DNA of 36,089 nucleotides from Clostridiales bacterium. GTDB lineage: Bacteria > Bacillota > Clostridia > HGM11327. A model generated the notes under the pieces. It made no database searches. It was not told the DNA's origin and was given only the letters and a program-made list of their open reading frames with translations. The position numbers and the translations under genes are program-made. This document shows positions 9,721 to 17,920 of this stretch, in pieces (position 1 is the first letter of the stretch; each line of letters starts with the position of its first letter). Location: contig SVGI01000012.1 in NCBI GenBank assembly GCA_015056385.1, forward strand, positions 1 to 36,089. The letters run 5' to 3'.

Positions 9721-9734
9721 GAGGAAAACATCTC

Positions 9735-10193
9735 ATGAAGTACTGTGCCAAATGTGGAACACAACTGTCCGATGACACTATGGTATGTCCAAAATGTCAC
9801 CCTGAAACTAACAAATCACAACCCCAACTTTCAATTCCATCATCACCCACAAAGAACAACTCTAACAAAATTACTCCGCTAATTTTGACTAATGTTATTA
9901 TTGCTACGCTAACTCTAATTGCAGTAATTCTTATGTATTTTATTCAGCCATCAAATAATTCGAGCATAGGCGGTACAAATTCTAATGTTTTTACATCTAC
10001 TTGTCCTGCAGATGCATACGGAAATCACGATTGGTCGCCCGCAAGATGTACCGAACCCTCTCAATGCTATAATTGTAATGCATATAGAGACGATAAATTA
10101 GGCGAACATTCTTTTTATACCGATGATGACGGTTTTTGTGATTGCTCATATTGTGGAATGTTATATCAAGTCTATATAAATTCATTAGACTAA
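9735..10193 (+). CDS. zinc-ribbon, single-TM protein with extracytoplasmic Cys/His-rich domain
   Basis: ATG 9735 after TAGGAGGA (track start 9654 lies in the leader). MKYCAKCGTQLSDDTMVCPKC, TM LILTNVIIATLTLIAVILMYF, NHDWSPARCTEPSQCYNCNAYRDDKLGEHSF. Confidence 0.75.
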   Translation: MKYCAKCGTQLSDDTMVCPKCHPETNKSQPQLSIPSSPTKNNSNKITPLILTNVIIATLTLIAVILMYFIQPSNNSSIGGTNSNVFTSTCPADAYGNHDWSPARCTEPSQCYNCNAYRDDKLGEHSFYTDDDGFCDCSYCGMLYQVYINSLD

Positions 10194-10220
10194 GTATTTA
10201 ATCTGAAAGGAGAAATCAAA

Positions 10221-10943
10221 ATGAAATTTTGTACTGAATGTGGTACTCAACTCCATGATGATGACTTTTTTTGTACCAATTGTGGCAACCAAGTACCACT
10301 ACCTGAAATTCAAGAAAAATCCGAAGTCACTAAAGTAGCCGACAATACCAATAATTACAACGAATTTGAAATTCAGAATTCTCAGTCTGCAACCACAAAT
10401 TCCGTTCAAGATAACATTAAGACTCGATTTTTAAATCACAAAAAAATACTAATCATAATAGCAATTATTTTACTCATACCTATAGTAACAGTTATATGTC
10501 TAAAACAAATTCCCTACAAAAGTTTTGACATAAAAGACAAAGAACTGATTGAAATATTAAATGATTGTGGTTCATACACAAGCCAGTCTCCGCTTGAACT
10601 TGACACTTTTGACCCTGACACAACAGTTTATAGGATAACTGGCGAAGATGAAACGGGACTTTTAGTTTTAAGCCATAGTTTTAGCGGTCATATAAGATGT
10701 ATAATGGTTTGCTTTGAAGATAACGATGTGTATTCAGCAGCAATAATATCCGCTATTGCTTCAGAATTAGATTATAGTTTTTCTGCTAGCAAAGCAATGA
10801 ACACATTATTATTGGATGATGAAATTTACTCATCAAATAAATATTCAGCTATAGCAAAAGAATTATCATCAGATTTAACATGTGTATTTTTAGCACCAAA
10901 TAAAAACTTTGAATACTGTGTAAAAAGTGTACTACCCAATTGA
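10221..10943 (+). CDS. zinc-ribbon, single-TM protein of unknown function
   Basis: MKFCTECGTQLHDDDFFCTNCGNQ zinc ribbon; TM KILIIIAIILLIPIVTVICL; SD GAAAGGAG. Confidence 0.75.
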   Translation: MKFCTECGTQLHDDDFFCTNCGNQVPLPEIQEKSEVTKVADNTNNYNEFEIQNSQSATTNSVQDNIKTRFLNHKKILIIIAIILLIPIVTVICLKQIPYKSFDIKDKELIEILNDCGSYTSQSPLELDTFDPDTTVYRITGEDETGLLVLSHSFSGHIRCIMVCFEDNDVYSAAIISAIASELDYSFSASKAMNTLLLDDEIYSSNKYSAIAKELSSDLTCVFLAPNKNFEYCVKSVLPN

Positions 10944-11006
10944 CAGATAATTCGAAATATTTTATAATACCGCTTGCCACCTTAATTCATTCTTTATGTT
11001 AATTAT

Positions 11007-11034
11007 TTGAAAGTTATTGTCTTACGTCTATTAC
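11007..11034 (+). promoter_or_regulatory. putative sigma-A promoter for 24-aa ORF (TTGAAA-16-TATTAC)
   Basis: TTGAAA 11007-11012 and TATTAC 11029-11034, about 35 nt before the ORF start. Confidence 0.4.
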
Positions 11035-11068
11035 TTGAAGGTATTTCAACATAAAGGAGGCGAGTCGA

Positions 11069-11143
11069 ATGGGCAAGGGTAAGACCAAAAAGGTTAATAT
11101 TGTAATTACGAGTACTATTCGTGTTCGTATCCGTCGTCGCTAA
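11069..11143 (+). CDS. 24-aa highly cationic micro-ORF MGKGKTKKVNIVITSTIRVRIRRR
   Basis: ATG 11069, TAA 11141-11143, strong SD AAAGGAGG 11053-11060, terminator just downstream. Below the ORF track's length cutoff. Confidence 0.6.
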   Translation: MGKGKTKKVNIVITSTIRVRIRRR

Positions 11144-11157
11144 TATTATGTGACCCT

Positions 11158-11186
11158 AAGAGAGTGTTCGCAGCACTCTCTTTTGT
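11158..11186 (+). terminator. rho-independent terminator after micro-ORF
   Basis: AGAGAGTG TTCGCAG CACTCTCT TTT. Confidence 0.8.
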
Positions 11187-11308
11187 ATTTTTGAGTGTTT
11201 ATATAATATTTGATTTTCTGTCAATAGAGTCAATAGATAGAGCTAATAGATAGTTGATATATTAGCAAAAATCTACTTTACGAATTGAAGTAAAATAAGT
11301 GATTTTAC

Positions 11309-11337
11309 TTGAAAAAAAATAATATAAATGTTATAAT
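11309..11337 (+). promoter_or_regulatory. putative pheST promoter (TTGAAA-17-TATAAT) overlapped by an inverted repeat
   Basis: TTGAAA 11309-11314, TATAAT 11332-11337; IR AAGTAAAAT(11288-11296)/ATTTTACTT(11302-11310). Confidence 0.6.
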
Positions 11338-11344
11338 ACCAAAT

Positions 11345-11583
11345 TGTAGACTGTGAACGAGTTTAAGTAGTATTCAACGGAAACAATTACAGAGAGCGGC
11401 CCATTAGCTGTAACGGCCGTAATGCCCTTGAATGTCGAATTTCGCCTCGGGAGTCTTCCTGTGAAAGCGGGATGTATTTACTGCATTAAAGTAATTGAGT
11501 GGCATATTTATCAGAAATATGCAAGTTGAGTGGTACCACGGAAATATTTCGTCTCATACGTTTTTGCGTATGAGATTTTTTTT
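11345..11583 (+). promoter_or_regulatory. T-box leader, Phe specifier (UUC)
   Basis: AGAGAG motif near 11391, GAAT-TTC-GCC specifier region (TTC 11441-11443), T-box core GAGTGGTACCACGG ~11528-11541, terminator CTCATACG TTTTTG CGTATGAG TTTTTTT; precedes pheS. Confidence 0.92.
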
Positions 11584-11602
11584 ATAAATTCAGGAGGTTA
11601 TT

Positions 11603-12655
11603 ATGGATGAAAGAATTGTAAATCTCAAGGTTCAGTTTGACAACGACTTGAATAACACTGAAAACGTTTCAGACCTTGAAGGTATACGAGTTTCTTATCT
11701 TGGTAAAAAGGGAAGCATTACAGAATTGCTCAAGGGCATGAAGGATCTTTCCAATGATGAAAAGAAGGCTTTCGGCCAGGACGTAAACATATTTAAGAAT
11801 GAGGCCGCAGATAAAATTGCTGCAAAAATGCAGGAGCTTAAGGAAAAGGAAATCGAGGCAGAAATCAAATCCATGCCATATTTCGATATTTCCATTCCCG
11901 CAGATCTTTCAAGGGGCTCATATCATCCCATTACGTTGGTTCAGCGTCAGTGTGAAAAAATATTCAGATCTATGGGCTTTACCGTAGAGGATTACAGTGA
12001 GATCGTAACTGACTACGAGTGCTTTGAATCACTTAATATTCCCAAGCACCATCCCGCAAGAGATATGCAGGATACTTATTATCTTGAAAACGGTCAGCTT
12101 TTGAAAACACAGACATCTGCCGCACAGAATGCAATCTACCTTAAATATAAGGACAGGCTTATTAACGAGGGTGTGCCGATAAAGGCTATATTCCCCGGAA
12201 GATGCTTCAGAAACGAAGCAACAGACGCTTGCCACGAAAACACATTCTTCCAGATGGAGGGTGTAATGGTAGATAAGAATATATCTATTTCAAACCTTAT
12301 TTTCTTCATGAAGACTATGCTTTCAGAGGTTTTCCAGAAGGATATAAACGTTCGCTTGCGCCCCGGCTTCTTCCCCTTCGTTGAGCCCGGCTTTGAGCTT
12401 GACATAAGCTGCCTTATCTGCGGCGGTGAGGGATGCCCCTCCTGTAAGCACAGCGGATGGCTTGAGCTTTGCCCCTGCGGTATGATACACCCCGAGGTGC
12501 TTAAGGCAGGCGGTATTGACCCTGAGGAATACACAGGCTTCGCATTCGGTCTTGGTCTTACACGCCTTGCAATGATGAAATATTCTGTTAAGGATATAAG
12601 AGATCTTAACGGCGGAAGCTTAAAGAGTCTTTCCCAGTTTACAGACGATGAGTAA
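11603..12655 (+). CDS. pheS: phenylalanine--tRNA ligase subunit alpha
   Basis: Class II aaRS motifs: SRGSYHPITLVQRQCEKIFRSMGFTV, GLGLTRLAMMKY; follows Phe T-box. Confidence 0.96.
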   Translation: MDERIVNLKVQFDNDLNNTENVSDLEGIRVSYLGKKGSITELLKGMKDLSNDEKKAFGQDVNIFKNEAADKIAAKMQELKEKEIEAEIKSMPYFDISIPADLSRGSYHPITLVQRQCEKIFRSMGFTVEDYSEIVTDYECFESLNIPKHHPARDMQDTYYLENGQLLKTQTSAAQNAIYLKYKDRLINEGVPIKAIFPGRCFRNEATDACHENTFFQMEGVMVDKNISISNLIFFMKTMLSEVFQKDINVRLRPGFFPFVEPGFELDISCLICGGEGCPSCKHSGWLELCPCGMIHPEVLKAGGIDPEEYTGFAFGLGLTRLAMMKYSVKDIRDLNGGSLKSLSQFTDDE

Positions 12656-12673
12656 GAAAGGAGCTTATTTAAT

Positions 12674-15034
12674 ATGTTTTTATCAATGAATTGGATTTGT
12701 GATTTCGTGGATTTATCCGGATTGGATAAGCTCAAGCTTATAAATCAGTTTTCTCTTTCCACTGCCGAGGTTGAAAACGAAATATTCTTCAAGGGACAGG
12801 ATATCAGCGGTATCGTAGTAGCAGAGATTATGTCTGTTGAAAACCATCCCGAATCAAAAAAGCTTCACCTTCTTAAGGTTGATGCCGGCGACGGCGCTCT
12901 TACAGACGTTGTATGCGGCGCACCTAACGTAAGAGTAGGTATGAAAACCGCTTTTGCCAAGCTCGGCGCACAGATAGGCGACATAACCATTACTCCCCGC
13001 AGCCTTGCAGGGCAAACGTCCTTCGGTATGTGCTGCTCCGAAAAGGAATTGGGTATGAGTGATGATAATTCCGGCATAATTGAAATTGATGCAGATATTG
13101 CAAACGGTACAGACATTAAATCAATATTCGATATTGATGATATAGTATTTGAGGTTGACAATAAATCACTTACAAACCGCCCTGACCTCTGGGGACATTA
13201 CGGTATTGCAAGAGAATTTGCCGCCCTTGCAGGCAGAAAGCTTAAGCCCCTTGACGTGGTGGATCTTGAGCAGTATAAAAATCTTCCCCAGGTGGATATG
13301 AAGATTGAGGATCCTCTTTGCCAGAGATACTCCTGCTTACAGGTTGAAAACATCACAAAAAATGTAAGCCCTGCCAATATGCGCATCCGCCTTTTCTACT
13401 GCGGTATGAGAGGCATCAACCTGCTTGCAGACCTTACAAACTACATCATGCTTGAAATGGGTCAGCCCATGCACGCATTCGACTCAAGAAAGGTTGAAAA
13501 AATACGCATCAAGAGATTTGATGAGCCATTTATATTCAAAACTCTCGACGGTGTAGAAAGACATATCGACGAAAATACACTTATGATTTGTAATGACAAT
13601 ACTCCCGTTGCCATTGCAGGTATCATGGGTGGACTTGACAGTGAAATCGTTGAGGATACAACAACTCTTACACTTGAATCCGCTACCTTCGATTGCGTTT
13701 CCATAAGAAAATCAACAGTAAGGCTTTCACACCGCACAGATGCTTCTATGCGCTACGAAAAGAGCCTCGACCCTGAGCTTACAGTTCCCGCTATCGCAAG
13801 ATTTGTAAAGCTTCTTACAGATATCGACAGTAACGTAAAGGTTGTTTCCTCTCTTACAGATGAATATGCGTTCAAGTATAATACAATTAAGCTTGATTTC
13901 GACAAGCGCTTTGTAGACAGATACACAGGAATTGAAATAAGCAACGATACAATCGTTAAAACGCTTGACTCTCTCGGCTTTGACGTTACGCTTGAAGACG
14001 ATAATTTCAGCGTAACCGTTCCCAGCTGGCGCGCAACGAAGGATGTAACTATTAAGGCGGATATTATCGAGGAAATCACTCGTATTTACGGGTACGATAA
14101 TTTCGACATTCATACAACGAATGCCCCCCTCTACCCTGTACGCAGCGATATACAGAAAACAGTTGAGGAAAAAATAAAGGACATACTTGTTAAGCGCTTC
14201 TCTCTTCACGAGCTTCATTCCTATATCTGGATGTACTATGACGAATGTAAGGAATTGGGTATTGAGATTGAGGATAACGTAAAGCTTGTAAACTCCTCCA
14301 ACCCCAACATTGAAACATTGAGAAGCTCAATAATACCTACACAGCTTTGCCAGGTAAAGGTAAACGCCTCCAGCAACAGCGAATTCGGAATATTCGAAAT
14401 AGGCCACGTTGTAGAAGGGCTTAAAGAGGACGGACTTTGCAACGAAAAGAAAAAGCTTGCTATTACCCTCTTCAGCAAAAACAAGAGCGTTCAGGCCCTG
14501 TACTCCGAGCTTTACAACATGCTTGCCGTAGTATGCGATGATATCAAGCATCAGTCATTGAGCTTTGAGGGCATTGAGGCAACACATTCCTACGAGCATC
14601 CCATAAACCTCAACGCTATTTACTGCGACGGTAAGCTTATAGGCCGCATCGGTATTGCTCACCCTGTAACATCCAAGAAAATAGATAAGAAGGCATCTAT
14701 CGTATTTGCCGAAATTGATATGGATATATTCGCACCCATAGCCAATATGAGCATCAAGTATGAGGAGCCCAGCCGCTTCCCCCTTATGGAAATCGACCTT
14801 TCATTTATCTCCAATACGTTTGCACCTATTGCAAAGGCAATCCAAAATCAGAATTGCCCCCTTATCAAGAAGGTAAGCGTAACGGATACTTACGAGGATG
14901 AAAACGGCAAATCAATTACTGTAAGAATCGTATTCTCTCACCCCGAGCGCACACTTACGGGTGATGAGGTTAAGGCTGTTACAGACAGCATTATTACAGA
15001 GCTTGGTAAAAACGGAATTGTAATGAAGTCATAA
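12674..15034 (+). CDS. pheT: phenylalanine--tRNA ligase subunit beta
   Basis: MFLSMNWICDFVDLSGLDK, EMAP/tRNA-binding segment, B3/B4 and C-terminal FDX-ACB domain (FPLMEIDLSFI...). Confidence 0.96.
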   Translation: MFLSMNWICDFVDLSGLDKLKLINQFSLSTAEVENEIFFKGQDISGIVVAEIMSVENHPESKKLHLLKVDAGDGALTDVVCGAPNVRVGMKTAFAKLGAQIGDITITPRSLAGQTSFGMCCSEKELGMSDDNSGIIEIDADIANGTDIKSIFDIDDIVFEVDNKSLTNRPDLWGHYGIAREFAALAGRKLKPLDVVDLEQYKNLPQVDMKIEDPLCQRYSCLQVENITKNVSPANMRIRLFYCGMRGINLLADLTNYIMLEMGQPMHAFDSRKVEKIRIKRFDEPFIFKTLDGVERHIDENTLMICNDNTPVAIAGIMGGLDSEIVEDTTTLTLESATFDCVSIRKSTVRLSHRTDASMRYEKSLDPELTVPAIARFVKLLTDIDSNVKVVSSLTDEYAFKYNTIKLDFDKRFVDRYTGIEISNDTIVKTLDSLGFDVTLEDDNFSVTVPSWRATKDVTIKADIIEEITRIYGYDNFDIHTTNAPLYPVRSDIQKTVEEKIKDILVKRFSLHELHSYIWMYYDECKELGIEIEDNVKLVNSSNPNIETLRSSIIPTQLCQVKVNASSNSEFGIFEIGHVVEGLKEDGLCNEKKKLAITLFSKNKSVQALYSELYNMLAVVCDDIKHQSLSFEGIEATHSYEHPINLNAIYCDGKLIGRIGIAHPVTSKKIDKKASIVFAEIDMDIFAPIANMSIKYEEPSRFPLMEIDLSFISNTFAPIAKAIQNQNCPLIKKVSVTDTYEDENGKSITVRIVFSHPERTLTGDEVKAVTDSIITELGKNGIVMKS

Positions 15035-15054
15035 TCGGTTACGATAAACAATTC

Positions 15055-15090
15055 AAGGGCAAGGTTAAATGCAGCCTTGCCCTTTTTTTA
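15055..15090 (+). terminator. rho-independent terminator of pheST
   Basis: AAGGGCAAGG TTAAATGCAG CCTTGCCCTT TTTTT. Confidence 0.9.
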
Positions 15091-15092
15091 TG

Positions 15093-15353
15093 TTAATAAA
15101 GCCTTTCGTACGCATTTTCCTTGTTTCCGGTTATCCCGAATATACCGATAATTCTGTACTTATTGGCTTCATTATAGCGTAAAACAGCCTGTACGTCCTT
15201 TATATCAAGCAATACAGCCACACCGCATCCCATAGCTAATTTCGAGGGTGCAGGCGCTATCTCGCATACTATGCCTCTGCCCTTCATTTCACTGTGAAAA
15301 AGCATGGCGTAGGAGCGGGAACGAAATATTGCTATTGCCTTACTGCTGCTCAT
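15093..15353 (-). CDS. DUF3343 domain-containing protein (putative Se/S carrier-like)
   Basis: 86 aa, AIAIFRSRSYAMLFHSEMKGRGIVCEIAPAPSKLAMGCGVAVLL; SD GGAGGTGAG. Confidence 0.75.
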   Translation of the reverse strand: MSSSKAIAIFRSRSYAMLFHSEMKGRGIVCEIAPAPSKLAMGCGVAVLLDIKDVQAVLRYNEANKYRIIGIFGITGNKENAYERLY

Positions 15354-15449
15354 CTCAAAGACTCACCTCCGGAATATTTTGAGATACACTTCAATATATT
15401 TTCCGTATGAGATTTTGTTATAAATTTTTTGCGGAAAGGATATACAGCC

Positions 15450-16589
15450 ATGTTTTATTTTGATAATGCCGCTACCACGTGGCCAAAGCCCAATTCCATA
15501 TTAAAGCGGGTAAACGAAGCTGTTACACAGTACGGAGCTAACCCGGGGCGAGGCGCATATTCAATGGCGTATGACGCCTCCCAGATAATACTTAACGCCA
15601 GAAGGGAGCTGTGCAGGCTTTTCCACACGGAAAATCCGTTTGAATACGTTTTTACATACAACGCAACGGACAGCCTTAATATTGCACTTAAGGGTTTTTT
15701 GAAGCAGGGAATGCACGTTGTAACAACCTCTCTTGAGCACAACAGCGTATTAAGGCCCTTATACAAGTTAAAGGAGCGAGGTATTGAGGTAGAGGTGGTG
15801 TATGCAAATAAGGACGGAATTATAAGCAAGGATGCAATATTATCTGCAATAAAGCCAAATACTGCACTTATAGTAATGACCGCCGCCTCTAACGTAACGG
15901 GCACACGCACACCCTTTGAGGCCGTTGCCAAAGAAATAAAATCAAGAGGCATAAAAATATTGGTGGATGGCGCTCAGGGGGCAGGGCATTTTGATATTAA
16001 CCTTAAGGATATAGATATGTTTGCGGCATCTGCCCACAAGGGGCTTTTTGGATTACAGGGTGTTGGTATTTTGTACGTAAAGGATGCTATAAGCCTTGAT
16101 ACGCTGCGGGAGGGCGGCTCGGGAAGCGAAAGTAAATCTCTTATCCATCCGCAGATGCTCCCCGAGGGGCTTGAGGCAGGGACGCCAAATACCCCCGGAA
16201 TCGCCTCGTTATTAGAGGGATGTAAATATATATCAAGTGTTACAATACGCGAAATACACAGATATGAGAGCCATTTAAGGCGATATTTCATTGATGAGGT
16301 GAAATCTGTTGGCGGTATAAGGATATACGGAGAAAGCACAGAGGAGGCCTACACCACGGGAGTTGTAAGCATAAATATAGACGGGCTTACACCGGACAGT
16401 ATTGAGCATATTCTGGATACCAAATATAAGATAGCCGTAAGAAGCGGCTTCCACTGCGCGCCCCTTGCCCACAAAAGCATAGGAACATACGACGAGGGTA
16501 CAGTACGCTTCTCGTTTTCGTATTTCAACGATATAAAACAGATAGATTACGCAATAAGCGCATTACATGAAATTGCGGAAAGCATCTGA
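15450..16589 (+). CDS. aminotransferase class V / cysteine desulfurase-like (selenocysteine lyase-like) protein
   Basis: MFYFDNAATTWPKP, DGAQGAGHFDI, ASAHKGLFGLQGVGILYV, VRSGFHCAPLAHKSIGT. Track start 15429 is TTG; ATG 15450 follows GGAAAGGA. Confidence 0.88.
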   Translation: MFYFDNAATTWPKPNSILKRVNEAVTQYGANPGRGAYSMAYDASQIILNARRELCRLFHTENPFEYVFTYNATDSLNIALKGFLKQGMHVVTTSLEHNSVLRPLYKLKERGIEVEVVYANKDGIISKDAILSAIKPNTALIVMTAASNVTGTRTPFEAVAKEIKSRGIKILVDGAQGAGHFDINLKDIDMFAASAHKGLFGLQGVGILYVKDAISLDTLREGGSGSESKSLIHPQMLPEGLEAGTPNTPGIASLLEGCKYISSVTIREIHRYESHLRRYFIDEVKSVGGIRIYGESTEEAYTTGVVSINIDGLTPDSIEHILDTKYKIAVRSGFHCAPLAHKSIGTYDEGTVRFSFSYFNDIKQIDYAISALHEIAESI

Positions 16590-16596
16590 AAAATGC

Positions 16597-17880
16597 TTAC
16601 ATTATATTCCCGCCGCAGGAATACACAAAGAATACAAGTATCTGTAATGCCGCACACAGCGCAAGGCTTATATACCTTGCCCAGTCCTTCTTTATAACGT
16701 AAGGCAGCATAACGTACAAGGGTACAACAGACATCATATATCTGCCTATGGAAAGAGGCCAGCTTACCATTAAGGTAAAGAACATACACGCAAGGGTGTA
16801 GAGCGAATATATCTGCGGAACCTTTTTTACCGTAAGAAAATACATTACGAATACGTATATTGTTGTTAATATGGCAGGCAGCCATATAGGATACCTTACC
16901 TCAGGTGAATTAACGTAGGATATAAAAAACCATTTATACTGATTTGTTACGTTTTGCAGTATGCAGGATATTTCATTGTTCCAATGCTCCTTCTGGTAAA
17001 GCATAAATCTGAACCAATCACCTGTAACAACCTTGTTGAGTAAAAGATAGCACCCAAAGCCTAAGAAAATAAGCAGCACAGGAGATAAGGTTCTTAAGAT
17101 ACGCTTGAGGCTTACCCCTTCCCTTGCCATATCAAATATTACAGCTACAACGTAAGGAACCAAAAGCATAAGGCCGAAGTTTTTTGTAAGCATTGCGAAA
17201 AAACCGCATATACCTGCATACAGCCACCTCTTTCTTCTTAAGGCCATAAAGAAGAGTATGAGTAAAAGCATAAAAAGGGATTCCGTATACGGCATTGAGC
17301 TGAAGAATGAAAAGGGTGTCAATATAAGCATAAGGGTTCCGAAAACAGAATCCTTAACACTTAAATCCATTCTGAAAAGACGGTACCCAAAATAAACGGC
17401 GCCGCACATACACAGATTGGACGTTATAAATGCCGCCGCCCTTGCATTACCGACAACATAATAGAATATTCTTGAAACCCACGGGAAAAGGGGATAAAAA
17501 ACTATATGAAATCTTGCGTCTCCAATGTTTACGTACCCATTTTGAATAAGGCCTATATAATGGGAACCGTCCCACCTTGTAAGCTCGCTGAATATTCCGG
17601 AAAAGGAAAACGTATAGCCCTCTATAAAAACAGATTTCAAAAAGAAGATAATTGCGATGCTTAAAATGCGCCACAAAATATAAAAGCATACAAGCTTAAG
17701 CGCAATACCTCTTTCACGGGATACGCCCGGCACCAAAGAGGATTTGAAGGTGTTACCGCAGGATATTTCACACTCCTTACCCCGCCTTATTTGCCTGATA
17801 AAAAGAAGTATTGCCGTCCCCATAGATAAAACAAGCACGGCAAACCATATATATTTTATAGCTATAATAAAAGCTTCCAT
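16597..17880 (-). CDS. PIG-V-like mannosyltransferase / polytopic membrane glycosyltransferase
   Basis: Multiple TM segments; RWDGSHYIGLIQNGYVNIGDARFHIVFYPLFPW is characteristic of the PIG-V family. Start corrected to MEAFIIAIKY. Confidence 0.82.
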   Translation of the reverse strand: MEAFIIAIKYIWFAVLVLSMGTAILLFIRQIRRGKECEISCGNTFKSSLVPGVSRERGIALKLVCFYILWRILSIAIIFFLKSVFIEGYTFSFSGIFSELTRWDGSHYIGLIQNGYVNIGDARFHIVFYPLFPWVSRIFYYVVGNARAAAFITSNLCMCGAVYFGYRLFRMDLSVKDSVFGTLMLILTPFSFFSSMPYTESLFMLLLILFFMALRRKRWLYAGICGFFAMLTKNFGLMLLVPYVVAVIFDMAREGVSLKRILRTLSPVLLIFLGFGCYLLLNKVVTGDWFRFMLYQKEHWNNEISCILQNVTNQYKWFFISYVNSPEVRYPIWLPAILTTIYVFVMYFLTVKKVPQIYSLYTLACMFFTLMVSWPLSIGRYMMSVVPLYVMLPYVIKKDWARYISLALCAALQILVFFVYSCGGNIM

Positions 17881-17920
17881 ATAAACTTCTTCCAATCCGC
17901 AGGCTGATTTCAGCACACCC

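Noticed and set aside
9654-9734. Track ORF start MTTMRDTFFSVCLLLRHTFFILGGKHL before the first zinc-ribbon gene
   Set aside because: It runs through the terminator and leader; the SD TAGGAGGA and the MKYCAKCGTQ ribbon start at 9735 explain the real start.
11069-11186. Micro-ORF as a classical arginine leader peptide controlling pheST
   Set aside because: It ends at its own terminator, no alternative antiterminator pairing was found, and pheST has a separate promoter and T-box.
11223-11258. Short direct repeats (TCAATAGAG / TCAATAGATAG / CTAATAGATAG)
   Set aside because: Short, imperfect and in an AT-rich gap; compatible with chance.
13727-14218. Reverse-strand ORFs within pheT
   Set aside because: Shadow ORFs of a well-supported conserved gene.
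15093-15353. Selenocysteine (in-frame UGA) in the DUF3343 protein or neighbouring desulfurase
   Set aside because: Both frames are open and end at ordinary stops; no SECIS-like hairpin after a UGA was seen.
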